Source: Nesterenkonia alba DSM 19423
GTDB taxonomy: Bacteria; Actinomycetota; Actinomycetes; Actinomycetales; Micrococcaceae
NCBI RefSeq assembly: GCF_000421745.1
Contig: NZ_ATXP01000009.1
Location: 1-64,000 of the forward strand
Length of the DNA stretch: 64,000 nt
Direction: 5' to 3'
The notes beneath the pieces were generated by a model. It saw nothing but the letters and a program-made list of their open reading frames with translations. It searched no databases and was not told where the DNA came from. The translations under genes were made by a program, and so were the position numbers. Every line of letters starts with the position of its first letter. Position 1 is the stretch's first letter. This document shows, piece after piece, positions 51,168 to 60,590 of the stretch.

Positions 51168-53282
51168 TCAGGACAGCGTTGCCGGGGTGATCTCCAGGCC
51201 GATCTCGGCCAACAGTACGGGGAACCGGCGGACGGGTTCGCGATCGTATTCCTTTTGCCCGTCGGTGAGCTCATCCCACTCGCGCTGATGTTTGTGGTCA
51301 GTGCGTCCGTTGCGCAGCTCAAAGTGGAACCACCGGCGGTGTTCTAACTCCGCCAATTGCTCCACCTGCTCATCGGTGAACTCGGCGATGGCCGGATGGT
51401 CACTCACCCGCCAGGAGAGTCCCGCAATAGCCAGCTTCACCGGAATATTCGCCATCTGCGCAATATTCGACCGCTGCGCGTAACTGTCCAGTTCTTCCCA
51501 CGCCCGCTCCGCGTTGGCCGACTCTGTGGCGTTCGCGGTCTTCTGCGCGGTCTGTACGTACTGGGCATGAGCCTGCTGAGCCAGGTGTTTCAGGTTCTGG
51601 GTGAAGCGACGCTGCTCAGCACTACGAGCACTCACCGGCGACCATCCGCAGCGCGAGACCAGCACCGGCAGCCGCGAAGCCAACTCCACCAGCCGGTGGA
51701 ACTGCTCCTGCTCATCACCGGCACGGGTGAGGTCGTACCCGTCTACCTGATCCAGGGTCTGCCGTAGTGCACCGGCCACCGCACGCAGCTGATCCGGGGC
51801 GAGGATGGTGACGGCGTCGTCGTCGTTGTCGTCATAGGCCAAGCGCACCCCGGCGGCACCGAGGATCTCCTTGATCTGCTCAGCCACCGCCTGCACTGCT
51901 GCCACTTCATCCGGCCGGGCACCGGGTTCACGCAGTGACTCGAACAGCCCCGGCATATCCGCCGGCCAGCGGGCCTGGTCCGCGGAGATCTCCTTGGCCA
52001 GCAGATCATGGGGGTGCAGCAAGATGGTGTCGGCGCTGGAGAGGATCTCCCGCGGGGAAACCAAGGTCAACTGGTCGGTCTCGGCACCGGGGATCTCCCA
52101 GGTCTCACGGTCACGCACGACGGCGACCACAGTGGCTTCTGGAAGTTTCTTCGCCAGTTTCTTAGCGATCGGGCTGGAATGCACGCTCGAACGGTATGCC
52201 ACATAGATGGTGGGCGAGGCCGTGGCATAGCGCTCTTTGTGGTCCCGCACCCAGGAGTCCACAATCCCGCGGACAGTCTCCGCGCAGACTTCCACATAGG
52301 GGTTCATCCGCCGCCAGGTGACCTGGACTTTGTCCTCCACCCCGATGATGGCCGGTTCGATCCACTCCTCATCCCGGGAGGCGACCTGCACGTGGCGCTG
52401 CTCAGCGGGTTGTTGCCAACCCACGGCAATGCGCCGCAGAATCGCCCCGGCCACCGGAGAATCCCCCACGACGATCGGCGGCGGGGAGACGGCGTCCTCG
52501 GCGTAGGGCGGCTGTTGACGCAGCAGCATCATGGCCACCAGGCTGGAGCGGCACAGGGCTAAGTCCCCGGTCTCGTTGCGCCACTGCTCGGCGACTTTGC
52601 GGTCGTTGAAGAGCACGAACATGGGGGTCTTCTCATCAGCGAAGTGCCGGGCCTTCTGAGCCAGCTCGGTGGTGTATTCGTCGTCAAGGTCCATCACCAC
52701 GATCCGCTCGGCTCCGGCGAGGATCTTCTGCAGGTAGGTATCCGGCACTGCGCTGAGGTGAGCGATCTTCGCCGATGCCAGTTCCAGCCGCTCGTGCTCG
52801 CTGAGCTGACCGATAACCACCACGCGGCGCAGCCACTTTCCGCCACGCCGCCCCTTCTGACCGGTGCGCACCTTGAGGTTCAGTGCCGCAGGCACCACTT
52901 CCTCACTGTGCCCCAGGATGACGATGTGGTCTTGGAAGCGAATAGCCTTCGACATCACCCGGCGGGCAGAGACCATCCGGTAGGCCACCAGCGCCACCCC
53001 GTAGAACAGCACCGCCGCGGCGAGGAACCGCGCCAGATTCAGCTGCCAGGGGACATTCGCCTCATCCGGTACCGGTGGGGTGTTGAGGGTGAACAGCCGC
53101 AGCACGTGGTAGGCGGTCCAGTCCCAAGGCTTCTCCGGGGCTGCGATGCGGATTCCCCAGGTGCCCAGGATGGCGATGAGCACCACCAGGCAGAGCACAA
53201 TGAGACCGCGGTGACTGCGGTACCAGTCTTTGCTCCGCTGCCAGAGGGAAGGCTGAGGTGCGCTCAGCTCAGGTGCGCTCAT
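51168..53282 (-). CDS. Membrane protein with tandem TrkA-N-like domains and a C-terminal RyR domain
   Basis: A 704-residue protein. Two transmembrane helices (about 26-48 and 83-101) flank a short loop without a canonical K+ selectivity filter, as in two-helix channel-like proteins. A TrkA-N-like Rossmann domain follows (DHIVILGHSEEVV at 118-130, and RIVVMDLDDEYTTELAQKAR near 193), then a second (PPIVVGDSPVAGA at 268-280), and a C-terminal ryanodine-receptor domain (about 636-696: LAELEHRRWFHFELRNGR, ELTDGQKEYDREPV, FPVLLAEIGL). RyR domains in bacteria are thought to bind ligands in nucleotide-signalling systems. It is the last gene of a three-gene minus-strand operon headed by a TIR-LRR gene, 34 bp after the permease gene. 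Transported ion and ligand are unknown. Confidence 0.8.
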   Translation of the reverse strand: MSAPELSAPQPSLWQRSKDWYRSHRGLIVLCLVVLIAILGTWGIRIAAPEKPWDWTAYHVLRLFTLNTPPVPDEANVPWQLNLARFLAAAVLFYGVALVAYRMVSARRVMSKAIRFQDHIVILGHSEEVVPAALNLKVRTGQKGRRGGKWLRRVVVIGQLSEHERLELASAKIAHLSAVPDTYLQKILAGAERIVVMDLDDEYTTELAQKARHFADEKTPMFVLFNDRKVAEQWRNETGDLALCRSSLVAMMLLRQQPPYAEDAVSPPPIVVGDSPVAGAILRRIAVGWQQPAEQRHVQVASRDEEWIEPAIIGVEDKVQVTWRRMNPYVEVCAETVRGIVDSWVRDHKERYATASPTIYVAYRSSVHSSPIAKKLAKKLPEATVVAVVRDRETWEIPGAETDQLTLVSPREILSSADTILLHPHDLLAKEISADQARWPADMPGLFESLREPGARPDEVAAVQAVAEQIKEILGAAGVRLAYDDNDDDAVTILAPDQLRAVAGALRQTLDQVDGYDLTRAGDEQEQFHRLVELASRLPVLVSRCGWSPVSARSAEQRRFTQNLKHLAQQAHAQYVQTAQKTANATESANAERAWEELDSYAQRSNIAQMANIPVKLAIAGLSWRVSDHPAIAEFTDEQVEQLAELEHRRWFHFELRNGRTDHKHQREWDELTDGQKEYDREPVRRFPVLLAEIGLEITPATLS

Positions 53283-53316
53283 GGGATTAAACCTACTTCA
53301 CGTCGTCGGGCCCGGA

Positions 53317-54459
53317 TCATGACCACACCACCCACATCAGTGCCGTCAGCAGGATGAGCAGCCCCAGGTTGACCGCCAGGAACAGCACCAGGAACCGCCC
53401 CATCCCGTGCGAGGAGTGCACCTGGAACTGCCGCAAGGCGATGAGGTTGGCCAGGGATGCGATGAGAGTCCCGACGCCGCCCACGTTGACTCCCACCAGC
53501 AGCTCTCGCCAGTTCTCGGTGAACCCGCTGAGCAGAATCGCACTGGGGACATTGGAGATCACCTGGCTGGCGAGGACTGCGGCGATGAGCGTGTTGCCTT
53601 CCACCATGGAGGTCACCGTGGTGGAGATCGCATCGATGCGGGCGATATTCCCGGTGATGATGAAGAAGCTGACAAAAGTGATGAGCAGCCCGTAGTCGAT
53701 GCCTGCGGCGATCGCTACGTCAGAGAGGATCAGCAGGGCGACCACGGCCAGGCCCACCCACACCGGTAAGACCCGTACGGCCACCAGTACCGCCAGGGCG
53801 AAGCCCAGCCCGTAGAGCAGGGTGCGGGTTCTGTCCCCAGTGGTGGCCGGTGGCAGCGGGACCACCCGGCTGCTGCGTACCGACAGAGCCATCACGGTCA
53901 GCACCACCAGCGCCACACTGAAGGGCAGGGCCATGGTGGAGACAAACTCCCCGAAGCTCATCTCATAGGTCTGGTAGATGAAGATGTTCTGCGGGTTGCC
54001 GAAGGGCATAATCATTCCGCCGAGGTTGGCTGCAGCGGCCTGAAGAGTGAAGACGTAGGCGAGGTAGCGTTCATCGCCGGTGATCTTCAGCGCCCGGGCG
54101 GCGATGGGCAGGAACGTCAACAGGGCCATGTCATTGGAGATGGCCATAGATCCGATCCCGGTCAGCAGGACCAGCCCGGTGATGAGACTCCGGCGGCTGC
54201 GCAGCCGGGTCACCAGGTGTTCGGCGGCGATGGTGAACACGTGCACCCGCTCCAGGGCGGCAATGGCGGTGAGCATGCAGGTCAGCGCCACGATGGTCCG
54301 GTAGTCGATGTAGTCCAGGTATTCCCCGTCCGGGGGGACGGCGAAGCAGCTGGCCACAGCCAGTAGCACTGCAATGCCCGCGAAGGTGTGGGAGACGATC
54401 CAGCCGCGGAGGGTCTGCAGGAGGGATGAGCTCGTCACGGCACCGGCCTGCCGACTCAC
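53317..54459 (-). CDS. SLC13/ArsB-type ion or anion permease
   Basis: A 380-residue membrane protein with ten or more hydrophobic helices. The inverted-repeat motifs of the ion-transporter superfamily are present: SNDMALLTFLP and GNPQNIFIY in the first half, and ITGNIAR, SNVPSAILLSGF and VGTLIASLANLIA in the second. Relatives carry dicarboxylates, arsenite or sodium; the substrate here cannot be read from sequence, and no arsenic genes are near. GTG 54459 overlaps the TIR-LRR stop as GTGA (54456-54459), so it is translationally coupled to that gene. Confidence 0.8.
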   Translation of the reverse strand: MSRQAGAVTSSSLLQTLRGWIVSHTFAGIAVLLAVASCFAVPPDGEYLDYIDYRTIVALTCMLTAIAALERVHVFTIAAEHLVTRLRSRRSLITGLVLLTGIGSMAISNDMALLTFLPIAARALKITGDERYLAYVFTLQAAAANLGGMIMPFGNPQNIFIYQTYEMSFGEFVSTMALPFSVALVVLTVMALSVRSSRVVPLPPATTGDRTRTLLYGLGFALAVLVAVRVLPVWVGLAVVALLILSDVAIAAGIDYGLLITFVSFFIITGNIARIDAISTTVTSMVEGNTLIAAVLASQVISNVPSAILLSGFTENWRELLVGVNVGGVGTLIASLANLIALRQFQVHSSHGMGRFLVLFLAVNLGLLILLTALMWVVWS

Positions 54460-56036
54460 AGGGCGGTGTGCGGGATGTCGTTCTCCGCGCAGTATCCCCA
54501 GGCGTAGGAGTTCGGCGGGCAGGCGATCTCCACATCCGGGCAGCCGTGGAAGGCACCCCAGCCGATGTGCAGCAGCCTCTCGTGGAGCACCACCCGGCGC
54601 AGCCCGGTGCAGTTACGGAAGGCGATGTCATCGATGTAGGTCACCGACGGCGGCACCACGAGTTCGGTCAGCCCGGTACAGCTGTAGAAGGCTCCCTCGC
54701 CGATGTCTTCAACGGAGTCGGGCAGTTCGATGCTGGTCAGCGCCCGGGCGTCAGCGAAGGCCCAGGAGGAAATGGAGACCACGCTGTCGGGAACGACGAA
54801 CCAGTCGACGTCGCGCGCTGGTGGGTAGGCCACGATGGTGGACTTGGGCTTGTTGTAGAGGATCCCGCCTTGGTCCTTGTAGTGGCGGTTGCCTTCCTCC
54901 ACCCGGATCTCTTCCAGACTGCTGGCCGAACGGAACGCATCGGAGCTGATATTGCTCACCCCGGTGGGAATATCGATGCTCTTCAGGCTTGAGCACCCTT
55001 TGAAGGCGAACCGGCCGATCTTGGAGAGCCGGTCGGGGATGTGGACCCGCTGCAGGTTCGTGCAGTCGGCGAAGGCTCCAGAGTCGATTTTGAAGGTCTC
55101 CTCCGGTAGCACGACTTCCCGTAGCCCGGTGCAGTCGGCGAAGGCGCCCTCCCCTACGGTTTTCAGTTTGGAGGGGAAGGGAAAGGATTCCAGCGAGGAG
55201 CAGGAGTTGTACGAGCCTTCGGCGATTTCTTCGCGTTCGTCGGGCACGATGACGTTCTTCAGGGAGACGCAGTTTTCGAACACGCGTCCGCCGAGGTAGG
55301 CCTCGGGGTTGTGCATGGCGAGGTTTTCCATCCCGGTGCAGTCACGGAAGGCGCTGTGTCCGATGCGCTCCAAATTGGGTCCGAGTTCGATCCCGGTGAG
55401 GGCGGTACAGCCGCGGAAGGCTTCCCGGCCCATCTCCACCAGGGAGTCCGGCAGGCTGACGGTCTGTAGTTGGAGGCGTTCTTTGAAGGCGCCGTCGGCA
55501 ATCTTGGTGACACCTTCGGGGATGTCGACGTGACGGCCGTTGTCGATGGCACTGAGTACGACGCCGTCTTCGATGACCAGCCGTTCCATGGTCTCCGGGG
55601 GCAGGCTTTCAACGAGTTTTTCCACGTAGCGGGGTTCAGAGGTGTACCCCTTGACGTGTTGGAGATTCTCCAGGATCAATTGCAGTGCCGGTGGGATCTG
55701 CACATCGGGGTAGAGCATCACCGGGTAGATCCGCTTGCCCAGCTGGTGGGCGGTGATGAGCTCCATGCCGCAGAACTTGGAGTTCATGGACTCGTTGGAG
55801 ATGAACATGACGAAGGCACTGCAGCGGCTGATCTGCAGGCGGAGTTCGTCGCGGAAGTCGCTGCCGATTTCCATGGTGTCGTCGTACCAGAACCGGAATC
55901 GGTGGTCGGCGAGCACGGCCATCAGGTCGTGGACTTCGGTGGTGTTACGGTGCGAGTAGCTGATGAAGCAGAACGGGTCCTCACCGCTGTACGCCTTAAA
56001 CCGCGGAACCGCTTCTACGACGTCTGTTTCCGCCAA
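54456..56036 (-). CDS. TIR domain fused to BspA-type leucine-rich repeats
   Basis: A 526-residue protein, no signal peptide. Residues about 18-145 are a TIR domain: PFCFISYSHRN, RFRFWYDDTMEIGSDFRDEL, SAFVMFIS and SKFCGMELITA with Glu 92 at the NADase catalytic position. Residues about 165-510 hold a dozen or more ~23-residue LRR_5/BspA repeats of the pattern GAFxxCTxLxxVxLPxxxxxI. TIR domains cleave NAD, some yielding cyclic ADP-ribose isomers; LRRs may sense a partner. Start is TTG 56036 behind GAGGGGGTTGGGG; no in-frame ATG or GTG lies upstream. It heads the operon and is divergent from tig. Confidence 0.88.
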   Translation of the reverse strand: MAETDVVEAVPRFKAYSGEDPFCFISYSHRNTTEVHDLMAVLADHRFRFWYDDTMEIGSDFRDELRLQISRCSAFVMFISNESMNSKFCGMELITAHQLGKRIYPVMLYPDVQIPPALQLILENLQHVKGYTSEPRYVEKLVESLPPETMERLVIEDGVVLSAIDNGRHVDIPEGVTKIADGAFKERLQLQTVSLPDSLVEMGREAFRGCTALTGIELGPNLERIGHSAFRDCTGMENLAMHNPEAYLGGRVFENCVSLKNVIVPDEREEIAEGSYNSCSSLESFPFPSKLKTVGEGAFADCTGLREVVLPEETFKIDSGAFADCTNLQRVHIPDRLSKIGRFAFKGCSSLKSIDIPTGVSNISSDAFRSASSLEEIRVEEGNRHYKDQGGILYNKPKSTIVAYPPARDVDWFVVPDSVVSISSWAFADARALTSIELPDSVEDIGEGAFYSCTGLTELVVPPSVTYIDDIAFRNCTGLRRVVLHERLLHIGWGAFHGCPDVEIACPPNSYAWGYCAENDIPHTAL

Positions 56037-56152
56037 TCCCCCAACCCCCTCATGTGCATCGGCCGCGTTGACACCTGCCCCATGCTAGCCGACGACGACG
56101 TCGCCACAGGGTGGATGACGCAGGCAGAATGGCGGTCATGGCCGCGAGACGT

Positions 56153-56158
56153 TAGGCT
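56153..56158 (+). promoter_or_regulatory. Candidate -10 of tig
   Basis: TAGGCT lies 48 bp before the tig GTG. The -35 region (around 56130, TGGCGG) is weak. Confidence 0.35.
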
Positions 56159-56206
56159 AGTGCGGCCTACGACCAGTCCCCTCAACATCCTTACAGGAGC
56201 CCTTAC

Positions 56207-57607
56207 GTGGTCAAGAGTACCGTCGAAGAACTGAATCCGACTCGAGTCAAACTCACCGTCGAGGTGTCCAGCGAGGAGCTCGAGCCCAAGATCAAGGCAG
56301 CTTATAAGAGCATTGCCGGTCAGGTTCAGATCCCTGGGTTCCGCAAGGGCAAGGTGCCTGCGGCCATCATCGATCAGCGCATCGGCCGGGAGTATGTCAT
56401 CCAGCAGGCCATTAATGATGGGCTGCAGGAGTTCTACCAGGCTGGTCTGGCCGACGCGGAGATCAGCCCGCTCTCCCGCCCCGAGGTGGAGGTCGAGGAG
56501 ATCCCTGACCCGAAGACCAATGAGGGTGTGCTGAAGTTCTCCGGTGAGCTGGACATCAAGCCGGAGATCGACCTGCCTGACTACAAGGGTCTTGAGGTTC
56601 AGGTCGAAGCCCGCGAGGTCGACGACGAGGCGGTCCAGAAGGAGCTCGACGAGCTGCGCAGCCGTTTCGGCACTTTGAAGGAGATTGACCGCCCAGCTGG
56701 TGACGGTGACTTTGTCTCCATCGACATGGTTGCCAAGATCGACGGCGAGGAAGTCGACTCCGCCACGGGCCTGTCCTACCAGGTGGGGGCCGGCAACATG
56801 CTCGAGGGCCTCGATGAGGCACTTGACGGCCTGACCCCGGGTGAGGACGCCACCTTCGAGACCACCCTGGCCGGCGGGGAGCACTCCGGTGAGCAGGCGC
56901 AGGTCACGGTGACCCTCACCGCGGTCAAGGAGCGGGAACTGCCCGAGGCTGACGACGAGTTCGCTCAGATGGCCTCCGAGTTCGACACCATTGAGGAGCT
57001 CCGCGAGGACCTGAAGAAGAAGGCCGCTGAGAAGCTCGTGGAGCAGCAGGGGGCCGAGGCTCAGGACAAGGTGTTGGAGAAGCTGGTGAACCTGGTGGAG
57101 GTTCCGGTGCCGGCTGGTGTGGTGGAGGAGCAGGTGCAGCAGCACTTCAGCTCCCAGGGCCACTCCGAGGGTGACGATCATGACACCGAGGAGCACCGCG
57201 AGGAGATCCGCAAGCGCACCGAAGAGGCCTTCCGTAATGAACTGGTGCTGGACATCGTCGCCGAGCGCGAGGAGATCCAGGTTGAGCAGAACGAGGTCAT
57301 TGAGTACATCGTGGCCACCGCGGGCCAGTACGGCATGCAGCCACAGCAGTTCGCGCAGATGCTTGAGCAGGCTGGCCAGATCCCGATGATTCTGGGTGAG
57401 GTGCGGCGCCGTAAGGCCCTGGCTAAGGTGCTGGAGCACGCTGCGGTGGTGGACACTGAAGGTAACGACGTCGACCTCAGTGAGTTCGTCAACCCACCGA
57501 GCGAGGACGACGACGTCGCCGACTCAGCCGAGACCACCGAGGCCGACGCTGATGCTGAGGGCACGGAGGATTCCGAGGCCCAACAGGACCCGGAGGAGAA
57601 GGAGTAA
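56207..57607 (+). CDS. tig: Trigger factor, ribosome-associated chaperone and prolyl isomerase
   Basis: A 466-residue protein. N-terminal ribosome-binding domain with [10 protein letters not shown] (the GFRxGKxP signature, about 44-53), central FKBP-type PPIase domain (about 160-245: [25 protein letters not shown]) and helical C-terminal chaperone arms, ending in a long Asp/Glu tail common in actinobacteria. GTG 56207 follows CAGGAGCC. In related genomes tig usually adjoins clpP1; here the TIR/permease/RyR operon and tRNA-Pro lie between. Confidence 0.97.
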   Translation: MVKSTVEELNPTRVKLTVEVSSEELEPKIKAAYKSIAGQVQIPGFRKGKVPAAIIDQRIGREYVIQQAINDGLQEFYQAGLADAEISPLSRPEVEVEEIPDPKTNEGVLKFSGELDIKPEIDLPDYKGLEVQVEAREVDDEAVQKELDELRSRFGTLKEIDRPAGDGDFVSIDMVAKIDGEEVDSATGLSYQVGAGNMLEGLDEALDGLTPGEDATFETTLAGGEHSGEQAQVTVTLTAVKERELPEADDEFAQMASEFDTIEELREDLKKKAAEKLVEQQGAEAQDKVLEKLVNLVEVPVPAGVVEEQVQQHFSSQGHSEGDDHDTEEHREEIRKRTEEAFRNELVLDIVAEREEIQVEQNEVIEYIVATAGQYGMQPQQFAQMLEQAGQIPMILGEVRRRKALAKVLEHAAVVDTEGNDVDLSEFVNPPSEDDDVADSAETTEADADAEGTEDSEAQQDPEEKE

Positions 57608-57625
57608 CGTCCTCTTCTCACCCGT

Positions 57626-57661
57626 AGAGCGGCGGGCGGCAGCGAAGTTGCCCGCCGCTCT
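57626..57661 (+). terminator. Strong hairpin terminator of tig
   Basis: AGAGCGGCGGGC (57626-57637) and GCCCGCCGCTCT (57650-57661) form a perfect 12 bp stem with a 12 nt loop, 18 bp after the tig stop. No T-tract follows. Confidence 0.75.
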
Positions 57662-57698
57662 CAGCGGGTGCTAAGGTTATCTGTCGTTGCCCGGAGAC

Positions 57699-57771
57699 GG
57701 GCCTCTAGCTCAACTGGCAGAGCATCAGACTCTTAATCTGCAGGTTCCGGGTTCGAGTCCCGGGGGGCCCA
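57699..57771 (+). tRNA. tRNA-Lys (CTT anticodon)
   Basis: 73 nt. Acceptor GGGCCTC with GGGGCCC, D-arm AGCTCAACTGGCAGAGC, anticodon loop CTCTTAA (anticodon CTT) and T-arm CCGGG-TTCGAGT-CCCGG. CCA is not encoded. Confidence 0.96.
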
Positions 57772-57792
57772 CGACTTTTCTGTCCGCACCAT

Positions 57793-58308
57793 TTAGGCGC
57801 GGACTCTCTCCACGGCATCCATGAAGTGGTCGAGGAATGCGTAGAAATCCTCGACGTCGCGGTGCTGGTTCAACGGCACTTCCGGCAGGGACGTAAACCG
57901 TGTCTGCTCGCGTAGCTGCAGTTTCACTCGCCGTCCGGTGGACAAAGCGATTTCTACCTCTGAATCTTCAGCGGCCAGCCCTGCCAGGTTGGTCAGGTTC
58001 ACGGGCACCGGTACGGAGCGGCTGATGGCGACGTCGGCACCGGCTGCGGCAGTGAGCACTTCCTCCAGGTTCACTGGGCAGAGCACCATCTCCGCGGGTT
58101 CGCGGCGGTAACCTACCAGCAGGTGCCGGCTGGCCACGAGGTTCTCCTGGGCTGAGATCTCCTCACCGGGGCTCTGAGCCGCTGCCAGGGCGTTCTCTGC
58201 GTAGAGCAGGTTGTAGGCCCCGAAGTTCATCACCGAGGCGTCGAAACGGGCACGGAAGGCGGCGATGAGACCTTCCTCGGCCGGGCTGCGCTCGGTGTGA
58301 ATCACCAT
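57793..58308 (-). CDS. Hypothetical protein
   Basis: I do not recognise this 171-residue soluble protein. N-terminal helices (AEEGLIAAFRARFD, FGAYNLLYAENALAAAQ) precede a strand-rich middle (HLLVGYRREPAEMVLCPVN, EIALSTGRRVKLQL) and a helical end (EDFYAFLDHFMDAVERV). It is divergent from bcp with a 49 bp shared promoter region. Likely a conserved actinobacterial protein. Confidence 0.65.
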   Translation of the reverse strand: MVIHTERSPAEEGLIAAFRARFDASVMNFGAYNLLYAENALAAAQSPGEEISAQENLVASRHLLVGYRREPAEMVLCPVNLEEVLTAAAGADVAISRSVPVPVNLTNLAGLAAEDSEVEIALSTGRRVKLQLREQTRFTSLPEVPLNQHRDVEDFYAFLDHFMDAVERVRA

Positions 58309-58357
58309 GCGGCCAGTCTAGGTGCCACCTGGGAGGTTGAATATAGGCTTAGGGGCT

Positions 58358-58837
58358 ATGAGCAACCGTTTGTCTGTGGGCGATTCCGCCCCCGAATTCA
58401 CCCTGCCCTCTGCTTCCGGGGAAGACGTCTCCCTGGCCGACTTCCGTGGCCAGAAGGTGATTGTCTACTTCTATCCGAAGGCTTCCACTCCCGGGTGCAC
58501 CACCCAGGCCTGCGATTTCCGTGACTCCCTGGATTCTCTTCAGGCGGCCGGCTACCAGGTGCTGGGGATTTCCCCCGACCCGGTCTCCGCGTTGGAGAAG
58601 TTCACGCAGACGCAGAGCTTGAGCTTCCCTCTGCTGTCGGATACAGACCATGCGGTGGCGGAGGCCTATGGCGCATGGGGTGAGAAGAAGAACTATGGCC
58701 GGACGGTGGAAGGGCTAATCCGCTCCACCATCGTGGTTGATGAAAACGGCACTGTGGAGCACGCGCTATACAACGTGAAGGCCACCGGGCATGTCACTCG
58801 TTTGCGTAAGCAGCTAGGACTGGCCGGAGCCGAGTAG
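58358..58837 (+). CDS. bcp: Thioredoxin-dependent peroxiredoxin (Bcp/PrxQ)
   Basis: A 159-residue peroxidase of hydrogen and organic peroxides. Motifs APEFTLPSASG, VYFYPKASTPGCTTQACDF (peroxidatic Cys and a resolving Cys five residues later) and FPLLSDTDHAVAEAYGAW. ATG 58358 has TAGGCT 8 nt upstream (leaderless). The longer frame to 58322 has no ribosome site. Confidence 0.94.
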   Translation: MSNRLSVGDSAPEFTLPSASGEDVSLADFRGQKVIVYFYPKASTPGCTTQACDFRDSLDSLQAAGYQVLGISPDPVSALEKFTQTQSLSFPLLSDTDHAVAEAYGAWGEKKNYGRTVEGLIRSTIVVDENGTVEHALYNVKATGHVTRLRKQLGLAGAE

Positions 58838-58873
58838 ACTAGTGAGTCGCCATCGTAGTCTTCGACGGCGCAA

Positions 58874-58954
<81 letters not shown>

Positions 58955-59045
58955 CCCGGTTCAGTTAAGCGTTCCATCAACCTCGGCCTGCCTGGGACCC
59001 ATATATAGGCAATACCTCACAGAGTTTCCGGGCAGTTGGGCCTAT

Positions 59046-59915
59046 CTACTCAGTGGTTGCTCCTCGGACGGGGAGGGTGAACGCATAGCAGCTGTTCTCA
59101 CCCTCCCCGTTCGGGCCGCGGTACATCATGTCCCAGCCGTCCTGGCCTCCCCACTCAACGTCAAATGAGTGCTCCCCTCCGAAGCCCATGTAAACGGTGC
59201 GCGCACTAGGAGCGTCCTCCACGGCGCAAAAGGCACTGATTCCGCGGAAATACGGGTCTATCACCCCGCCTGGTTCCTCAAAGCAGGTGGGGTCTTCATC
59301 AGTGTCGAAAGCTACCCACAGGTGCTGTGTCCCTTCACCGCAGCTTGTGGCAGTGGCATTGTCCTGGAGCATCGCCTCTCTGCGGCTATGCCACGGAATA
59401 TTCGTCAGTTCCTCTGCAAGCGGCCCCACGCCGTCCTGAGTGAGTTGGTCCTCATACAGCGGCGTGGCTCTACCCGGGTCAATGGCTCCATCAACGGTGA
59501 ATGTCTCGCCATTGACCGTCAGTTCCATGACAGGCTGTTCAAACTCAATCAGCCCAGCCTCATCAGGTTCGGCTCCGTCCTCGAGCGCGTCAGAATACGC
59601 TTGCTCCACCGGGGAATGGTCGAACGGCGCTTCAGGCGTGGGCACCGTCTCGTAGTCATATATGGGCGGATCTTCACTCGCGGGAGGCCGGGGTTCTGCA
59701 TAGAGATCATGGGGCTGTGGTCCGCCGTCCTCGAACTCCTGCGTTTCCTCCTCGCTCAGCGGAACCCGCTCGTCGGCCGCAGCCTCACCTGCCGCTGACT
59801 CACCACTGGCCGTGGCCGTCGGTTCATCGGTGGCGGAAGCATCACCCACGCAGGAGGTAACCAACAGGCTGATACCCAGTACGGAGAGGGCAGGTGCCAA
59901 CGTTCGAGTGCTCAT
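59046..59915 (-). CDS. Hypothetical secreted lipoprotein
   Basis: A 289-residue lipoprotein with signal peptide ending VTSC (Cys 22). A Glu/Ala/Thr-rich low-complexity linker covers about 28-110. A globular domain (about 125-285) follows with MELTVNGETFTVDGA, TSCGEGTQHLWVAFD and DPTCFEEPGG; several cysteines suggest disulfides. No family recognised. It converges on tRNA-Leu. Confidence 0.7.
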   Translation of the reverse strand: MSTRTLAPALSVLGISLLVTSCVGDASATDEPTATASGESAAGEAAADERVPLSEEETQEFEDGGPQPHDLYAEPRPPASEDPPIYDYETVPTPEAPFDHSPVEQAYSDALEDGAEPDEAGLIEFEQPVMELTVNGETFTVDGAIDPGRATPLYEDQLTQDGVGPLAEELTNIPWHSRREAMLQDNATATSCGEGTQHLWVAFDTDEDPTCFEEPGGVIDPYFRGISAFCAVEDAPSARTVYMGFGGEHSFDVEWGGQDGWDMMYRGPNGEGENSCYAFTLPVRGATTE

Positions 59916-60029
59916 CTGAATACCCTACGTGCTCACTCCGACACACTATGGAGATGCTCGCAGACCCCTCAAACAAAGGCCAGCTACTGAGGCGCCGAGT
60001 CTGAGGTTCTCGGGCCTCATCGTTCAGAC

Positions 60030-60500
60030 CTATGCGGACTGGGCCGACTTCTGGGCTGCCACGCGTTCGTTGGCCTGCTTCACCTGCCACCACGTCGCGC
60101 ACCCGGCTGCGAGGCTCATCGTCACACGCGGTGCAGGAACGCGCAATTTGCGCACCACGTTCTCCACCGCGGTATCTGACCACAGCGACAGTTTCCACCC
60201 GCCATACATGACCGCCCCAGCGGTCACTGCAGCAACAGCCCGCGCCCCGGGAGTGATGTGCACCTCACGCACACCCTCCGGGTCATCACCAACCCACTCG
60301 CTGAGCTTGCGCAACGCCTTGGTGGTCGCCCCGGGGGTAGCCACCATCGCGGCCGCACCCAACGCAGGCCCCCACGCCAGTGTGGTCTTCAACCATCCGG
60401 GGTACTTCCGTACCGGCACCAAAGTCAACGCACCCACTGTGGCCGCCTGCGCCCACGGGTCATTGAGGAAACGGTAGGTGTTCTCTGTGTTCTCAGCCAT
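60030..60500 (-). CDS. Hypothetical membrane-associated protein
   Basis: A 156-residue protein with two or three weakly hydrophobic Ala/Gly-rich segments (about 18-58, 87-105, 128-140), the first including TLAWGPALGAAAMVATPGA. No recognised domain. It is divergent from the solute-binding gene at 60591. Confidence 0.55.
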   Translation of the reverse strand: MAENTENTYRFLNDPWAQAATVGALTLVPVRKYPGWLKTTLAWGPALGAAAMVATPGATTKALRKLSEWVGDDPEGVREVHITPGARAVAAVTAGAVMYGGWKLSLWSDTAVENVVRKLRVPAPRVTMSLAAGCATWWQVKQANERVAAQKSAQSA

Positions 60501-60590
60501 GGAACCGACTCTAGGAGGCAGACCACGGTGGCGACATCCTCCCGCAGGATGACTTCCTGCTCTCAGCGCCCAGGGCTCTAGAATCGCGGG

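Noticed and set aside
53317-54459. Arsenite efflux pump ArsB
   Set aside because: The fold family fits, but there is no arsR, arsC or other arsenic gene nearby, so only the broader SLC13/ArsB-type label is supported.
51100-56210. Attachment-site repeat of the tRNA-Pro 3' end flanking the TIR/RyR operon
   Set aside because: I looked near 56040-56206 for a copy of the tRNA 3' segment and found none, and there is no integrase.
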